From the NCBI RefSeq assembly GCF_026410545.1, contig NZ_JAPMIT010000002.1, positions 124,001-188,000 of the forward strand: DNA of 64,000 nucleotides, read 5' to 3'. This document shows, piece by piece, positions 1 to 8,011 of this stretch (the stretch's first letter is position 1; each line of letters starts with the position of its first letter). The position numbers were made by a program, and so were the translations under genes. The stretch comes from Microbacterium sp. STN6. Lineage in GTDB: Bacteria; Actinomycetota; Actinomycetes; Actinomycetales; Microbacteriaceae. The notes below the pieces were generated by a model, which was given only the letters and a program-made list of their open reading frames with translations, ran no database searches and was not told the DNA's origin.

Positions 1-1
1 G

Positions 2-682
2 ACCATCGCCGCGAACAACGAGCTCGGCAGCGGCATGCAGGTGGCGTTGAAGGACCTCGAGATCCGTGGGGCGGGAAACCTGCTCGGTGGCGAGCAGTCC
101 GGGCATATCGCCGGTGTCGGCTTCGACCTCTACCTGCGCATGATCGGTGAGGCCGTGAACACGTTCCGCGGCGACGTGGCCGAGGGTCAGACCGAGCTGC
201 GCCTCGAATTGCCGGCGGATGCGCACATTCCCGAAGATTACGTCGATAGCGAGCGGCTTCGCCTCGAGGCGTACCAGAAGCTGTCCGGGGCGAGCTCGCC
301 GAACGCGAAGGGCGACCAGATCGGCCTCGTTCTCGAGGAACTCACCGACCGCTACGGCCAACCGCCCGTCGAGGTCGAGAACCTCATCGCCGTCTCCCGG
401 CTGCGGCTCGCCGCGCAGCGGGCCGGCCTGAGCGAGGTCGTTGCGGTCGGGCCGAACCTGCGCGTGGCGCCCGCGAACCTGCCGGACTCGCTGAAGGTGC
501 GCATGCAGCGCATGTACCCGAAGGCGCGCTATTTCACGCAGAACAACTCGATCTCCGTGCCGCTGCCGACGGGTGACGGCTCGGCCGATTCCGGCCTCAT
601 CGCCTGGGTGGCCGACCTGCTGAAGGCGCTCTTCCCTGCGTCGCAGGCCGCCGAGCAGCAGAGCGAGCCGGCGGCGGGGTAA
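2..682 (+). CDS. mfd: Transcription-repair coupling factor Mfd, C-terminal fragment
   Basis: This reading frame is open from the first bases of the window, so the gene is truncated at its 5' end; about 226 residues remain. The segment holds the end of the RecG-like translocase region (motif DLEIRGAGNLLGGEQSGHI) followed by the Mfd C-terminal domain. In known Mfd proteins this domain masks UvrA binding until the protein engages a stalled RNA polymerase. Mfd removes stalled polymerase and recruits UvrABC for transcription-coupled repair in the cytoplasm. The sequence ends in a short Ala/Glu-rich tail. The family assignment is secure; only the 3' third is visible here. Confidence 0.95.
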   Translation, partial: TIAANNELGSGMQVALKDLEIRGAGNLLGGEQSGHIAGVGFDLYLRMIGEAVNTFRGDVAEGQTELRLELPADAHIPEDYVDSERLRLEAYQKLSGASSPNAKGDQIGLVLEELTDRYGQPPVEVENLIAVSRLRLAAQRAGLSEVVAVGPNLRVAPANLPDSLKVRMQRMYPKARYFTQNNSISVPLPTGDGSADSGLIAWVADLLKALFPASQAAEQQSEPAAG

Positions 683-695
683 GCACGCGGCATCC

Positions 696-728
696 GCTAT
701 CTGTACTATGGTTAGTAGTACAGATAGC
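696..728. promoter_or_regulatory. Perfect 13-bp inverted repeat, probable GntR/YtrA operator
   Basis: GCTATCTGTACTA at 696-708 is matched exactly by its reverse complement at 716-728, with a 7-nt spacer. The repeat ends 12 nt before the GntR start codon at 741, and a -10-like TACTAT (704-709) lies inside its left arm. YtrA-type GntR repressors bind palindromes of this kind, with TACTA...TAGTA half sites, in front of their own operons. Autoregulation of the downstream pair is therefore inferred. Confidence 0.75.
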
Positions 729-740
729 ACAGGAGCCGGT

Positions 741-1142
741 ATGCAGATCGAGGTCGACCCGCTCTCCGCGGTACCCATCTACCAGCAGATCCGTGACCGC
801 ATCATCGAGGCCGTTGCCTCGGGCCGACTCGCGCCCGGCGACCAGCTCTCGTCGGTGCGAGCGCTTGCGGTAGCGTTCGGCATCAACGTGGCGACGGTCG
901 CGAAGGCGTACGACGCGCTGCGCCAGGAGGGCGTCATCCGCACGAACCAGAAGTCGGGTTCGGTGGTGGCACGCGGGCCGGGGAGCGGCCCGGCATCCGC
1001 TGCCTTCATCGACCAATGGATGCCGCGCCTCACGACCCTGCTGGCGGAGGCCGTCGCGCAGGGGCTGCCGCCCGGCGCCATCATCGCCCGCACCCGCACC
1101 GTGCTCGACCAGTTCGCCGACCCCAAGGATTCACGCCCATGA
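741..1142 (+). CDS. GntR family (YtrA-like) transcriptional regulator
   Basis: A 133-residue protein with an N-terminal winged helix-turn-helix. Residues 12-75 show PIYQQIRDR, the LAPGDQLSSVRALA wing region and the ATVAKAYDALRQEG recognition helix. It lacks a large effector domain, which is typical of the short YtrA subfamily. A frame-compatible ATG at 708 falls within the operator palindrome and has no ribosome site, whereas ATG 741 follows AGGAG at 731-735. I therefore start it at 741. Its stop overlaps the next gene's ATG (ATGA). YtrA-type genes usually sit in front of membrane proteins or ABC exporters that they repress, and that arrangement is seen here. Confidence 0.9.
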   Translation: MQIEVDPLSAVPIYQQIRDRIIEAVASGRLAPGDQLSSVRALAVAFGINVATVAKAYDALRQEGVIRTNQKSGSVVARGPGSGPASAAFIDQWMPRLTTLLAEAVAQGLPPGAIIARTRTVLDQFADPKDSRP

Positions 1143-2359
1143 TCGCAACCACGCTCATTCTCGGTACCGGCCCGACCGTGCTCATCGCCGTACTGATGCT
1201 CATGATGCCGTCGCTCACGCAGCCGACGCTGCCGCTCGGGGTCAGCGTGCCGGCCTCGCGGGTGGGGGAGCCCGTGATCGGCCAGGCCGTGCGGAAGTTC
1301 CGGCTGTGGGTCGCCGGTGCGCTGGTGCTGGCGCTTGCGTCGGTGTTCGCCCTCGCGTGGGTGGCGCCGGTCGCGGCGAGCACCGTGCCCGTGCCGCTGG
1401 TGCTCGTGCTCTCAGGGGCCGCCTACGTCGTGGCGAGGGGCGGCATCCGCCGGGCGAAGGAGCAGGAAGGCTGGTACGAGAGCGTTCCGGTGCGCCTGAC
1501 AGCGAGCGTGACGGGCGGTCACCGTGCGCCCGTGCCGTTCGTCTGGTACATCGTGGCGCTCGTCATTCTCATGGCTGCGGGGGTTGTCGGCGTCGCCCTG
1601 TACCCCTCGCTGCCCGACTCCATCGCCACGCACTTCAACGGCTCCGGTGTCGCCGACACGTACTCGCCGAAGTCGTTCTTCAGCGTCTTCGGCGTGCTGC
1701 TCGTCGGCTTCGGCCTCGTCGTTCTGCTCTTCGCGCTCGCGTTGTGGGTGCGCGTCGTGCAGCCGAGGCAACGAGCGGATGCCGATCCGGCCCGATCCGC
1801 CCGGCGCGCCCATGCGCAGCTGCGCCTGATGCAGGGGTTGCTCGGTCAGATCACGGCGACCTCGTCGCTCCTCATCGCCGTCTCGAGCCTCGTCGTCTGG
1901 CTCGGGCCGGGAGAGGCGGCGCTCGTGAATGTGGGCATCTTCGTTCCGCTTGCGCTGCTGCTCGTCGTCATCGTCGTCTTTGCCGTGCGGTACCAGCGAG
2001 CGATGCGGGTTGCGCCGGCCGCAGCGCCGCAACCCGCGCCGCACGGTGAACCGGTGTCGCGTGCCGGGGCCGCGACATCCGGCCTCGTCGCTTCCGCGTC
2101 TCGCGACGCTCGTACGTCCGACGTCGACCCCACCCCTTCCGATGCGCCCGACGACGACCGCTTCTGGAAGCTGGGCCTGTTCTACGTGAACCGCAACGAC
2201 CCGGCGTTCCTGGTGCCCAAGCGCTTCGGCATCGGCTGGACCATCAATCTCGGCAGCGTCGGCGGCATGGCCCTCGGCATCGTTCTCGCGCTCGTCATCG
2301 TCGGCGCCATTGTGGCCGGCTTCGTGCTGCCGTCGCAACATGGGTTCGGCGTGCACTGA
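1139..2359 (+). CDS. DUF1648/DUF5808-type multi-spanning membrane protein
   Basis: A 406-residue membrane protein, translationally coupled to the GntR gene by an ATGA overlap. Hydrophobic segments lie near residues 3-22, 60-80, 85-105, 140-160, 180-205 and 245-290, with a final one near the C-terminus. The central motif LPDSIATHFNGSGVADTY matches the DUF1648 family (SdpI-like immunity/signalling proteins). The late segment FWKLGLFYVNRNDP...PKRFGIGWTIN matches DUF5808. In between is a disordered Ala/Pro/Ser linker. Bacillus relatives sit in stress- or bacteriocin-responsive operons, but the function here is not established. A longer reading frame upstream of 1139 is an artefact of overlap with the GntR gene. 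Confidence 0.8.
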   Translation: MIATTLILGTGPTVLIAVLMLMMPSLTQPTLPLGVSVPASRVGEPVIGQAVRKFRLWVAGALVLALASVFALAWVAPVAASTVPVPLVLVLSGAAYVVARGGIRRAKEQEGWYESVPVRLTASVTGGHRAPVPFVWYIVALVILMAAGVVGVALYPSLPDSIATHFNGSGVADTYSPKSFFSVFGVLLVGFGLVVLLFALALWVRVVQPRQRADADPARSARRAHAQLRLMQGLLGQITATSSLLIAVSSLVVWLGPGEAALVNVGIFVPLALLLVVIVVFAVRYQRAMRVAPAAAPQPAPHGEPVSRAGAATSGLVASASRDARTSDVDPTPSDAPDDDRFWKLGLFYVNRNDPAFLVPKRFGIGWTINLGSVGGMALGIVLALVIVGAIVAGFVLPSQHGFGVH

Positions 2360-2389
2360 GACGCGTAGTGCGCCAATGCTCTGCAGGAG

Positions 2390-3616
2390 TTATGAGCGCC
2401 GAAGCGTCTGCGCGTAGTGCCGTGAACGCAGCGTGACCACGATCGCCGCCGCCACGATCGACACGGCCGAGCCGATCAGCACGGCCAGCGTGCCTTCGTC
2501 GACCACCGTGGGGTGCCCGCGGAACGCCAGCGTATTCATCAGAAGCGACACCGTGAATCCGATACCGCCGAGCGTCGCAACCACGGCGACATCGGCGAAT
2601 GCGAGGGCCGTGCCGCCGGGCTGACCCGTTCCGGGGTCCCGGCTGCCGCCGCCCTCGTGCGCGGCCGCTCTGCGTCGCACGGCGAGCACCGCGAGTGAGC
2701 CGGCCAGCGTGATGCCGACGAACTTGCCCACCGGCAGCGCGACGATGATTCCCCAGAAGGCAGGGCTCAACTCGCCGACGCTCACGTGCGGGATCGCCAC
2801 CATGGCCGCCGTGAGCGCGAAGAGCGGCAGAACGATGCCGTTCGAGTAAGGCTCGAGCACGGTCGCGATCCGGCCACCGGGCCGGCGCGAGAGCACGAGG
2901 CCCAGAACGACCCCGGCAATGGTGGCATGGATGCCGGAGAGATACACGAACGCCCAGGTCGCGAGCCCGAGCACCACCATGCCGCACACGATCGGCCACA
3001 CCGGCCGACGCCGAAGCAGCCAGGCCGAGCGCGGCTTGAGCAGTCGGCTGAGCAGACCGAACGCGGTGGCCGTGACGACGGCGAGCCCCAGCGCGGGCAG
3101 GTGCACGGTCGCGGTGAAGAAGAACGCGATGATGAGGATGGCCACGAGGTCGTCGAGCACCGCAAGCGCCAGCAGGAACACGCGCACGCGCTGGGGGATG
3201 CTGCGGCCGAACACGGCCAGCACGCCGAGCGCGAACGCGATATCGGTCGCCGTCGGCACCGGCCAGCCCTTCTCGAGCCCGCTGCCTCCGGCGAGAGCCA
3301 GGAAGACGAGGGCGGGCACGGCGACCCCGCCGAGCGCCGCGATGGCAGGCAGAGCCGCTTTTCCGAGGCTGTTGAGATCGCCCACGACGAGCTCACGCTT
3401 GAGTTCGATCGCCACGATGAAGAAGAACACGGCGAGCAGTCCGTCGCTGATCCAATGCGAGACGGAGAGGTCGAGTGCGGTGCCCGGCACGCTGAGGTGC
3501 GAATGCAGCAGCTCGATCAGCGCCGGTCCCGCGCCCGTGTTGGCCAACAGCAGACCGAGCGCCGCAGCGCAGAGCAGGATGAGGGCCGAGGCGCGCTCTG
3601 ATCGGATGAAGCCCAT
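2390..3616 (-). CDS. nhaA: Na+/H+ antiporter NhaA
   Basis: A 408-residue inner-membrane antiporter that exchanges cytoplasmic Na+ for external protons, supporting pH and salt homeostasis. The unwound-helix ion-binding segment VPTATDIAFALG (D125) and the paired aspartates of LDDLVAIL (D155/D156) correspond to the catalytic Asp residues of E. coli NhaA. About twelve hydrophobic segments are visible and the length is normal. The start ATG at 3616 follows a G-rich stretch. The gene converges on the DUF1648 gene with a 30-nt gap and diverges from mazG. Confidence 0.95.
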   Translation of the reverse strand: MGFIRSERASALILLCAAALGLLLANTGAGPALIELLHSHLSVPGTALDLSVSHWISDGLLAVFFFIVAIELKRELVVGDLNSLGKAALPAIAALGGVAVPALVFLALAGGSGLEKGWPVPTATDIAFALGVLAVFGRSIPQRVRVFLLALAVLDDLVAILIIAFFFTATVHLPALGLAVVTATAFGLLSRLLKPRSAWLLRRRPVWPIVCGMVVLGLATWAFVYLSGIHATIAGVVLGLVLSRRPGGRIATVLEPYSNGIVLPLFALTAAMVAIPHVSVGELSPAFWGIIVALPVGKFVGITLAGSLAVLAVRRRAAAHEGGGSRDPGTGQPGGTALAFADVAVVATLGGIGFTVSLLMNTLAFRGHPTVVDEGTLAVLIGSAVSIVAAAIVVTLRSRHYAQTLRRS

Positions 3617-3738
3617 GTTCCCCCCAGTCTACGGATACCCCTGAGGCTGAAGTGAAATAGCGAAAACCAACCTCCAGCTCCGTGCGCCGCGCGCTGCCGG
3701 CGTCGGTGAGAGGATGGGGCGAGCAGACGGGAGGCACC

Positions 3739-4434
3739 ATGACCGACGCCGATGCCGCGAACGAGGCGACGCACACGACGCCGCTCGACGAGCTCGTCGC
3801 CATCACCGCGCGGCTGCGCGCCCCCGGCGGCTGTCCCTGGGACGCAGACCAGACACACGCCTCGCTTGTCCAGTATCTCGTCGAGGAGACGTACGAGCTC
3901 ATCGACGCCATCGAGACCGGCACCCGCGACGACATGATCGAAGAGCTCGGCGACGTGCTCTACCAGGTGCTCTTCCACGCGGATATCGCCGCGCACACGG
4001 CAGGCGAGGATTTCGACATTCAGGATGTCGCGCAGCACATGACGGCAAAGATGGTGGGGCGGCATCCGCATGTCTTCGGCGACCGCAAAGCCGAGACGGC
4101 CGCCGACGTCGTCGGCTTCTGGGAGGACCTCAAGCGCGACGAGAAGCCGCATCGCACGAGTGTGCTCGACGGGATCCCCCAGTCGATGCCGGCTCTCGCG
4201 CTCGCCGACAAGCTGCTGGGCCGCGCGCAGAAGGTGGGGCTGCTCGAGGCGGGCGACGAGGCGGGAGCGGGGCCGTTCCTTCTCGAGAGCGAAGACGAGC
4301 TCGGGCCGCTGCTGCTCGCGATCGTCGCCGGCGCCAAGGCCCGGGGCCTCGACGCCGAGCGGGCACTGCGCACGAGCCTGCGCGAGCTGCAGGCCGAGAT
4401 CCGCGAAGCGGAGCTTCCGCCAGCCGCGGGCTGA
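3739..4434 (+). CDS. mazG: MazG nucleoside triphosphate pyrophosphohydrolase
   Basis: A 231-residue house-cleaning enzyme that hydrolyses (deoxy)nucleoside triphosphates to the monophosphate and pyrophosphate. The N-terminal all-alpha MazG fold shows GCPWDADQTH, the EETYELIDAIE motif (E49, E50, E53) and EELGDVLYQVLFH (E68, E69, D72), which together form the Mg2+ site. Start ATG 3739 follows GGGAGG at 3729-3734; a frame extension to 3682 has no ribosome site. In actinobacteria this gene is often near mfd and eno, as here. It is followed by a REP-like repeat cluster. Confidence 0.93.
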   Translation: MTDADAANEATHTTPLDELVAITARLRAPGGCPWDADQTHASLVQYLVEETYELIDAIETGTRDDMIEELGDVLYQVLFHADIAAHTAGEDFDIQDVAQHMTAKMVGRHPHVFGDRKAETAADVVGFWEDLKRDEKPHRTSVLDGIPQSMPALALADKLLGRAQKVGLLEAGDEAGAGPFLLESEDELGPLLLAIVAGAKARGLDAERALRTSLRELQAEIREAELPPAAG

Positions 4435-4556
4435 GTGGGTTGAGGGAGCGCGCAGCGCTGCGGAGTGGGTTGAGGAAGCGCGCAGCGCTGTCTCGAAACC
4501 CGGAAATCCCGTGTGAGTGCAGGTTTCGAGACGCCGCTTCGCGGCTCCTCAACCAG
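4435..4556. repeat. REP-like intergenic palindromic repeat cluster
   Basis: Two direct copies of a unit beginning GTGGGTTGAGG (4435-4460 and 4465-4490, 30-nt period) are followed by an inverted relative at 4522-4555. The complete element reads TTGAGG - internal palindrome - TCTCGAAACC. The internal palindromes differ (AGCGC GCA GCGCT in one, GCCGC TTC GCGGC in the other), while the ends are conserved. A partial third copy (CAACCAGCAG) follows near 4585. A related element lies at 41026-41050. Such elements are typical of intergenic REP/MITE families, and they may also terminate mazG transcription. Confidence 0.7.
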
Positions 4557-4599
4557 CGGTGGCACGAAAGCGATCGGGCTCGTCAACCAGCAGTGGCGC

Positions 4600-5694
4600 T
4601 CAGGCGATGCGGCTTCCCTTGGGCAGGCGCTTCGCCGGCGTCCTGGTGCGCGCCCACGCCCACCACAGTGCGGCGGCTGCCAGCAGCACGTGCACGCCCA
4701 GGCCCACGTACCAGCTCGGCACCGCGCGGTCGTGAATCTGCTTCAGCGTGCTCTGCGTGCCGTCGATGTCCCCGAGAACACCGTTCTTCGCCTGTGCACA
4801 GTCATCGATGTGCCGCGTCAGCTCGGGCTCGTCCTGCAGAAAGCGCACGCCGCCTGAGATGGCGGCGAACAGGTTGGTGGGGTTGCCGGCGCGATCGAAT
4901 CCGTCGGGCGCTGCATCGGCGAGCACCACATACGGGTTCGCCGCGAGGATTCCCCAGTACAGGTCGAACCGCGGCGTCTCGTACGTGTTCGTCTGCGCCG
5001 GCATGCACACCGGGTCGACCGGCTGGCCCGTCGAGTCGTCGTATGAGTCCGCGTTGAAGCCGACGTACGTCTCGGTCACCGTCGAGCGCGTCACGCTGCC
5101 GAGCAGGCCGAACGCAATCAGCGTTCCGACGCTCAGCGCCGCGATCACGAGGTAGCTGAGCACGATCGAGAACAGCGGCCGGGTCACGATGCCCGACAGT
5201 GCGACCCCGATGGCGGCGAGCACGCCGAGTTCCACCGCGAGGATCAGCACGGAGATGGCGATCGTCGCCGCATCCAGGTTTCCGAGCAGCAGCGCGATCG
5301 CGATGAACGGCACGCTCGCCACGAGGAACGCCAGCGAGCTGACCCACGCGGCGATCCATTTTCCGAGCACCAGCTGGCCCGTTGTCACGAGTGTCACCTG
5401 CGTGGTGGCCAGGGTGCCGGCGTCGCGCTCCCCGTTGATGGCGTTGCCGCTGAACGCCGGCGTCACGAGGGTGCCGAGCAGCAGCACGAAGTAGACGATG
5501 AGCGAGTACAGCCAGCCGCCGAACCCGGCTGCGCCGTCGTTGGAGTCGAACGCGCGCGTCGCCAGCCACAGCAGCACCGTCACGATCGCGACCAGCACCA
5601 CGAAGATGCCCACGAGCACGTACCAGGCCACGCCCCGCACCCGCTGCCGCAGCTCGAGGCCGATCACCAGGCCGAGCCCACCGAAGAACGTCAC
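4600..5694 (-). CDS. ABC-2 type transporter permease
   Basis: A 364-residue membrane subunit of an ABC exporter. Six hydrophobic segments are visible: residues about 20-45, 65-90, 115-140, 145-170, 175-205 and a last one near the C-terminus. A large extracytoplasmic loop containing cysteines separates the last two. The start GTG (5694) overlaps the ATPase stop as GTGA, giving tight translational coupling; a longer frame upstream is antisense-type noise inside the ATPase. The substrate is unknown. The architecture resembles ABC-2 permeases that handle drugs, lipids or ions. Confidence 0.82.
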   Translation of the reverse strand: MTFFGGLGLVIGLELRQRVRGVAWYVLVGIFVVLVAIVTVLLWLATRAFDSNDGAAGFGGWLYSLIVYFVLLLGTLVTPAFSGNAINGERDAGTLATTQVTLVTTGQLVLGKWIAAWVSSLAFLVASVPFIAIALLLGNLDAATIAISVLILAVELGVLAAIGVALSGIVTRPLFSIVLSYLVIAALSVGTLIAFGLLGSVTRSTVTETYVGFNADSYDDSTGQPVDPVCMPAQTNTYETPRFDLYWGILAANPYVVLADAAPDGFDRAGNPTNLFAAISGGVRFLQDEPELTRHIDDCAQAKNGVLGDIDGTQSTLKQIHDRAVPSWYVGLGVHVLLAAAALWWAWARTRTPAKRLPKGSRIA

Positions 5695-6638
5695 TGCACG
5701 CCCCCTCTGTTCAGGTCGAGGAACGTGTGCTCGAACTCGCCGAGGGCGGGCGAGAACGCTCTGACCTCGGCACCTGCCCCGATGACCGCGGCGAGGAGCG
5801 CCGCGGCATCCGCTTCGCTGTTCACGCTGACGAGAACGCCGCGATTGTCCTCGGTGATGCGCGCCGCATCGACCCCCACCTGAAGCAGAAGCGGCGTCAG
5901 CGGGGCATTGCCCACCGAGCGGATGCGCCACTGCCTGCCGGCACTGGCGGCACGGCTCACGTCATCTCGCGAGGCCGTCACGCCCGCCGTCATGTACACG
6001 GCGGCGTCGGCCATCTCTTCGAGTTCGGCGAGCACGTGGCTGGAGACAAGAATGGCGGTGCCCTCGGAAGCGAGGCGCACGAGGAGCGTGCGCAGGTCGG
6101 CCCGGGCGGCGGGATCGAGGCCGGAGGCGGGTTCGTCGAGCAGCAGCACCTGGGGGCCATGCACGAGGGCGCGGGCCAGGCTGAGGCGCTGCTTCTGTCC
6201 GCGCGAGAGCACGCGGGCCGGCTGGTCGGCGAGAGCGCCCAGGCCGACCAGGTCGATGAGTTCGGCGGCGCGCGTCGCGCTCGTCGCGCGCTCGAGGCCG
6301 TACATGCGGCCGGTCACCTCGAGGGCGGTGCGGGGGCTGAGGCTGGCCCACGAGCCGAGGACGTCCGGCATCCAGCCCATGGCGCTGCGCACGGCGGCGG
6401 GGTCGGCGACCGGGTCGTGGCCGGCCACGCGGATGCTGCCGGAATCCGGTTGGAGAAGGCTCGCGAGCATGAGCATCAGGGTCGTCTTGCCTGAGCCGTT
6501 GGGGCCGATGAGCCCGGTGACGCTGCCGGGCGGAACGTCGAAATCGGCGTGGCGTACCGCCTCGACGCTGCCGAATGCGCGGGCGACGCCGCGCACGGCG
6601 ATGCCGTCGTGCGGATTCTCGGCAAGCTTCTCGCCCAC
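5691..6638 (-). CDS. ABC transporter ATP-binding protein
   Basis: A 315-residue ATPase, partner of the downstream permease. Walker A GPNGSGKT is at residues 45-52, signature LSRGQ at 144-148 and Walker B LLLDEP at 165-170, followed by a switch His in SSHVLAELEEM. The C-terminal ~90 residues form an extension common in ABC-2 exporters of the CcmA/DrrA type. It is the first gene of a two-gene operon read away from the iron-uptake locus. Upstream, between it and the iron box, is a 12-bp tandem repeat array. Confidence 0.92.
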   Translation of the reverse strand: MGEKLAENPHDGIAVRGVARAFGSVEAVRHADFDVPPGSVTGLIGPNGSGKTTLMLMLASLLQPDSGSIRVAGHDPVADPAAVRSAMGWMPDVLGSWASLSPRTALEVTGRMYGLERATSATRAAELIDLVGLGALADQPARVLSRGQKQRLSLARALVHGPQVLLLDEPASGLDPAARADLRTLLVRLASEGTAILVSSHVLAELEEMADAAVYMTAGVTASRDDVSRAASAGRQWRIRSVGNAPLTPLLLQVGVDAARITEDNRGVLVSVNSEADAAALLAAVIGAGAEVRAFSPALGEFEHTFLDLNRGGVQ

Positions 6639-6730
6639 GGCCCCTCCCGTCCTGTCGGTGTGGGGCCGAGTCTATGTCGGAGGCTCGCGGGCCCGAATCA
6701 GCCTGCAGGATGATGCCGCACCGCGCCGCG

Positions 6731-6778
6731 GCCTGCGCCCCGGCCTGCGCCGCGGCCTGCGCCGCGGCCTGCGCCCGG
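6731..6778. repeat. 12-bp tandem repeat, four copies
   Basis: The unit GCCTGCGCCGCG is repeated at 6731-6742, 6743-6754, 6755-6766 and 6767-6778 with one or two changes, and degenerates after 6778. It lies in the intergenic region between the divergent ABC exporter and the iron-uptake promoter. It would vary in copy number by replication slippage. Confidence 0.75.
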
Positions 6779-6841
6779 TCTGCGTCCCGGCCGCGTCCCC
6801 GTTCCGGTAGATGGCCCGCGACGTGGCTCGGCACACTCGCG

Positions 6842-6860
6842 TTAGGTTAGGCTTACCTTC
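6842..6860 (+). promoter_or_regulatory. Iron box (DtxR/IdeR operator) before siderophore uptake operon
   Basis: TTAGGTTAGGCTTACCTTC matches 16 of 19 positions of the established IdeR/DtxR consensus TTAGGTTAGGCTAACCTAA. It lies 46 nt upstream of the lipoprotein start at 6907. Fe2+-loaded IdeR/DtxR binding there would repress the operon under iron-replete conditions. The match is seen directly; repression is inferred from the family. Confidence 0.88.
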
Positions 6861-6906
6861 GCAACGCGATCCACGTGAGCCTCGTCCCCACTGTCCCGGA
6901 GATTCC

Positions 6907-8001
6907 ATGCACCTGCACGCCCACTCCCGCCCCGCTGCACGCCCGCGCCCCGCTGGCCGCCGTCGCCTCGCGCTCGCCGCGGCCGCGATCCTCTCCAGTG
7001 CGGCACTCGCGCTCACCGGCTGCTCCGCGGGTGGCTCCGACGGTGCCGCGAACAACGCGACGAACGACGCAGCGGCCGACAGCTCGGCCTTCCCCGTCAC
7101 CATCCACAGCGCGCTCGGCGACGCGACAATCGACAAGCGCCCCACACGCGTGGCCACCTGGGGTTGGTCCAGCCAGGATGCGGCGCTCGCCCTCGGCGTC
7201 GTGCCCGTCGCGATGCCCGCCTTCACGTACGGCGGCAACGACAAGGGCATCCTCCCGTGGGATGCCGAGGCGATCTCCACGCTCGGCGGCACCGCTCCGA
7301 AGCTGCTCGACGGCGGTGACACCGGCCAGGTGCCGTTCGAACAGTTCGTCGCGGCGAAGCCCGACGTCATCCTCGCCCCGTACTCCGGTATCACCAAGGA
7401 GGACTTCGCGACCCTCAGCAAGATCGCGCCCGTCGTCGCCTACCCCGACCAGCCGTGGGCCACGAGCTGGCAGGACCAGATGACGATCATCGGCAAAGCG
7501 CTCGGCAAGGCCGACGCGGCCAAGAAGCTGATCACCAAGACGGATGCCGACGTCAGCGCGCTGGCGGCCAAGTACCCGGTGTTGCGTGACAAGACCTTCG
7601 TGTACGCGTCGGCGAACGAGGCCGACCAGCTTAACGTGTTCCGCGCCACCGACCCCCGGGTGCAGCTGCTGAACCAGCTCGGCCTGAAGAACAGCCCGAG
7701 CGTCAAGGCGCTCGACACCGACCCCAAGGCCGGCAGCTACTTCTATCAGGTGAGCTACGAGAACGTTGGCCGTATCGACACCGACATTCTGGTGGCGTAT
7801 TTCGACAATCAGAAGGCGGCGGACGCGTTCACGGCAGACCCGCTGATCGCCGCCATGCCGGCCGTGAAGGAAGGTCGGTTCGCGCCGATCGTGGGCGAAT
7901 CGTTCGTGATGGCCTCGAGCGCGCCGACCGTGCTCTCCATTCCGTGGATGCTCGACCGGTACGTTCCGAAGCTCGCGGCGGCCGCCGACAAAGTGCAGTA
8001 G
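6907..8001 (+). CDS. Iron-siderophore ABC transporter substrate-binding lipoprotein
   Basis: A 364-residue lipoprotein. The N-terminus has a basic region, a hydrophobic stretch and a lipobox ending LTGC (Cys39), so it is anchored on the outer face of the membrane. The rest is a class III periplasmic-binding fold of the FepB/FecB/YfiY kind, including the opening TIDKRPTRVATW and the helical backbone between lobes. Start ATG 6907 follows GGAG at 6898-6901; the frame is open further upstream but crosses the iron box. It heads an operon with two FecCD permeases and an ATPase. The siderophore cannot be named from sequence. Confidence 0.92.
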   Translation: MHLHAHSRPAARPRPAGRRRLALAAAAILSSAALALTGCSAGGSDGAANNATNDAAADSSAFPVTIHSALGDATIDKRPTRVATWGWSSQDAALALGVVPVAMPAFTYGGNDKGILPWDAEAISTLGGTAPKLLDGGDTGQVPFEQFVAAKPDVILAPYSGITKEDFATLSKIAPVVAYPDQPWATSWQDQMTIIGKALGKADAAKKLITKTDADVSALAAKYPVLRDKTFVYASANEADQLNVFRATDPRVQLLNQLGLKNSPSVKALDTDPKAGSYFYQVSYENVGRIDTDILVAYFDNQKAADAFTADPLIAAMPAVKEGRFAPIVGESFVMASSAPTVLSIPWMLDRYVPKLAAAADKVQ

Positions 8002-8011
8002 CTTCCAGTAG

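Noticed and set aside
1016-1138. Upstream extension of the DUF1648 protein
   Set aside because: These 41 codons overlap the GntR gene in another frame and give a basic non-hydrophobic sequence; ATG 1139 in the ATGA junction is the natural start.
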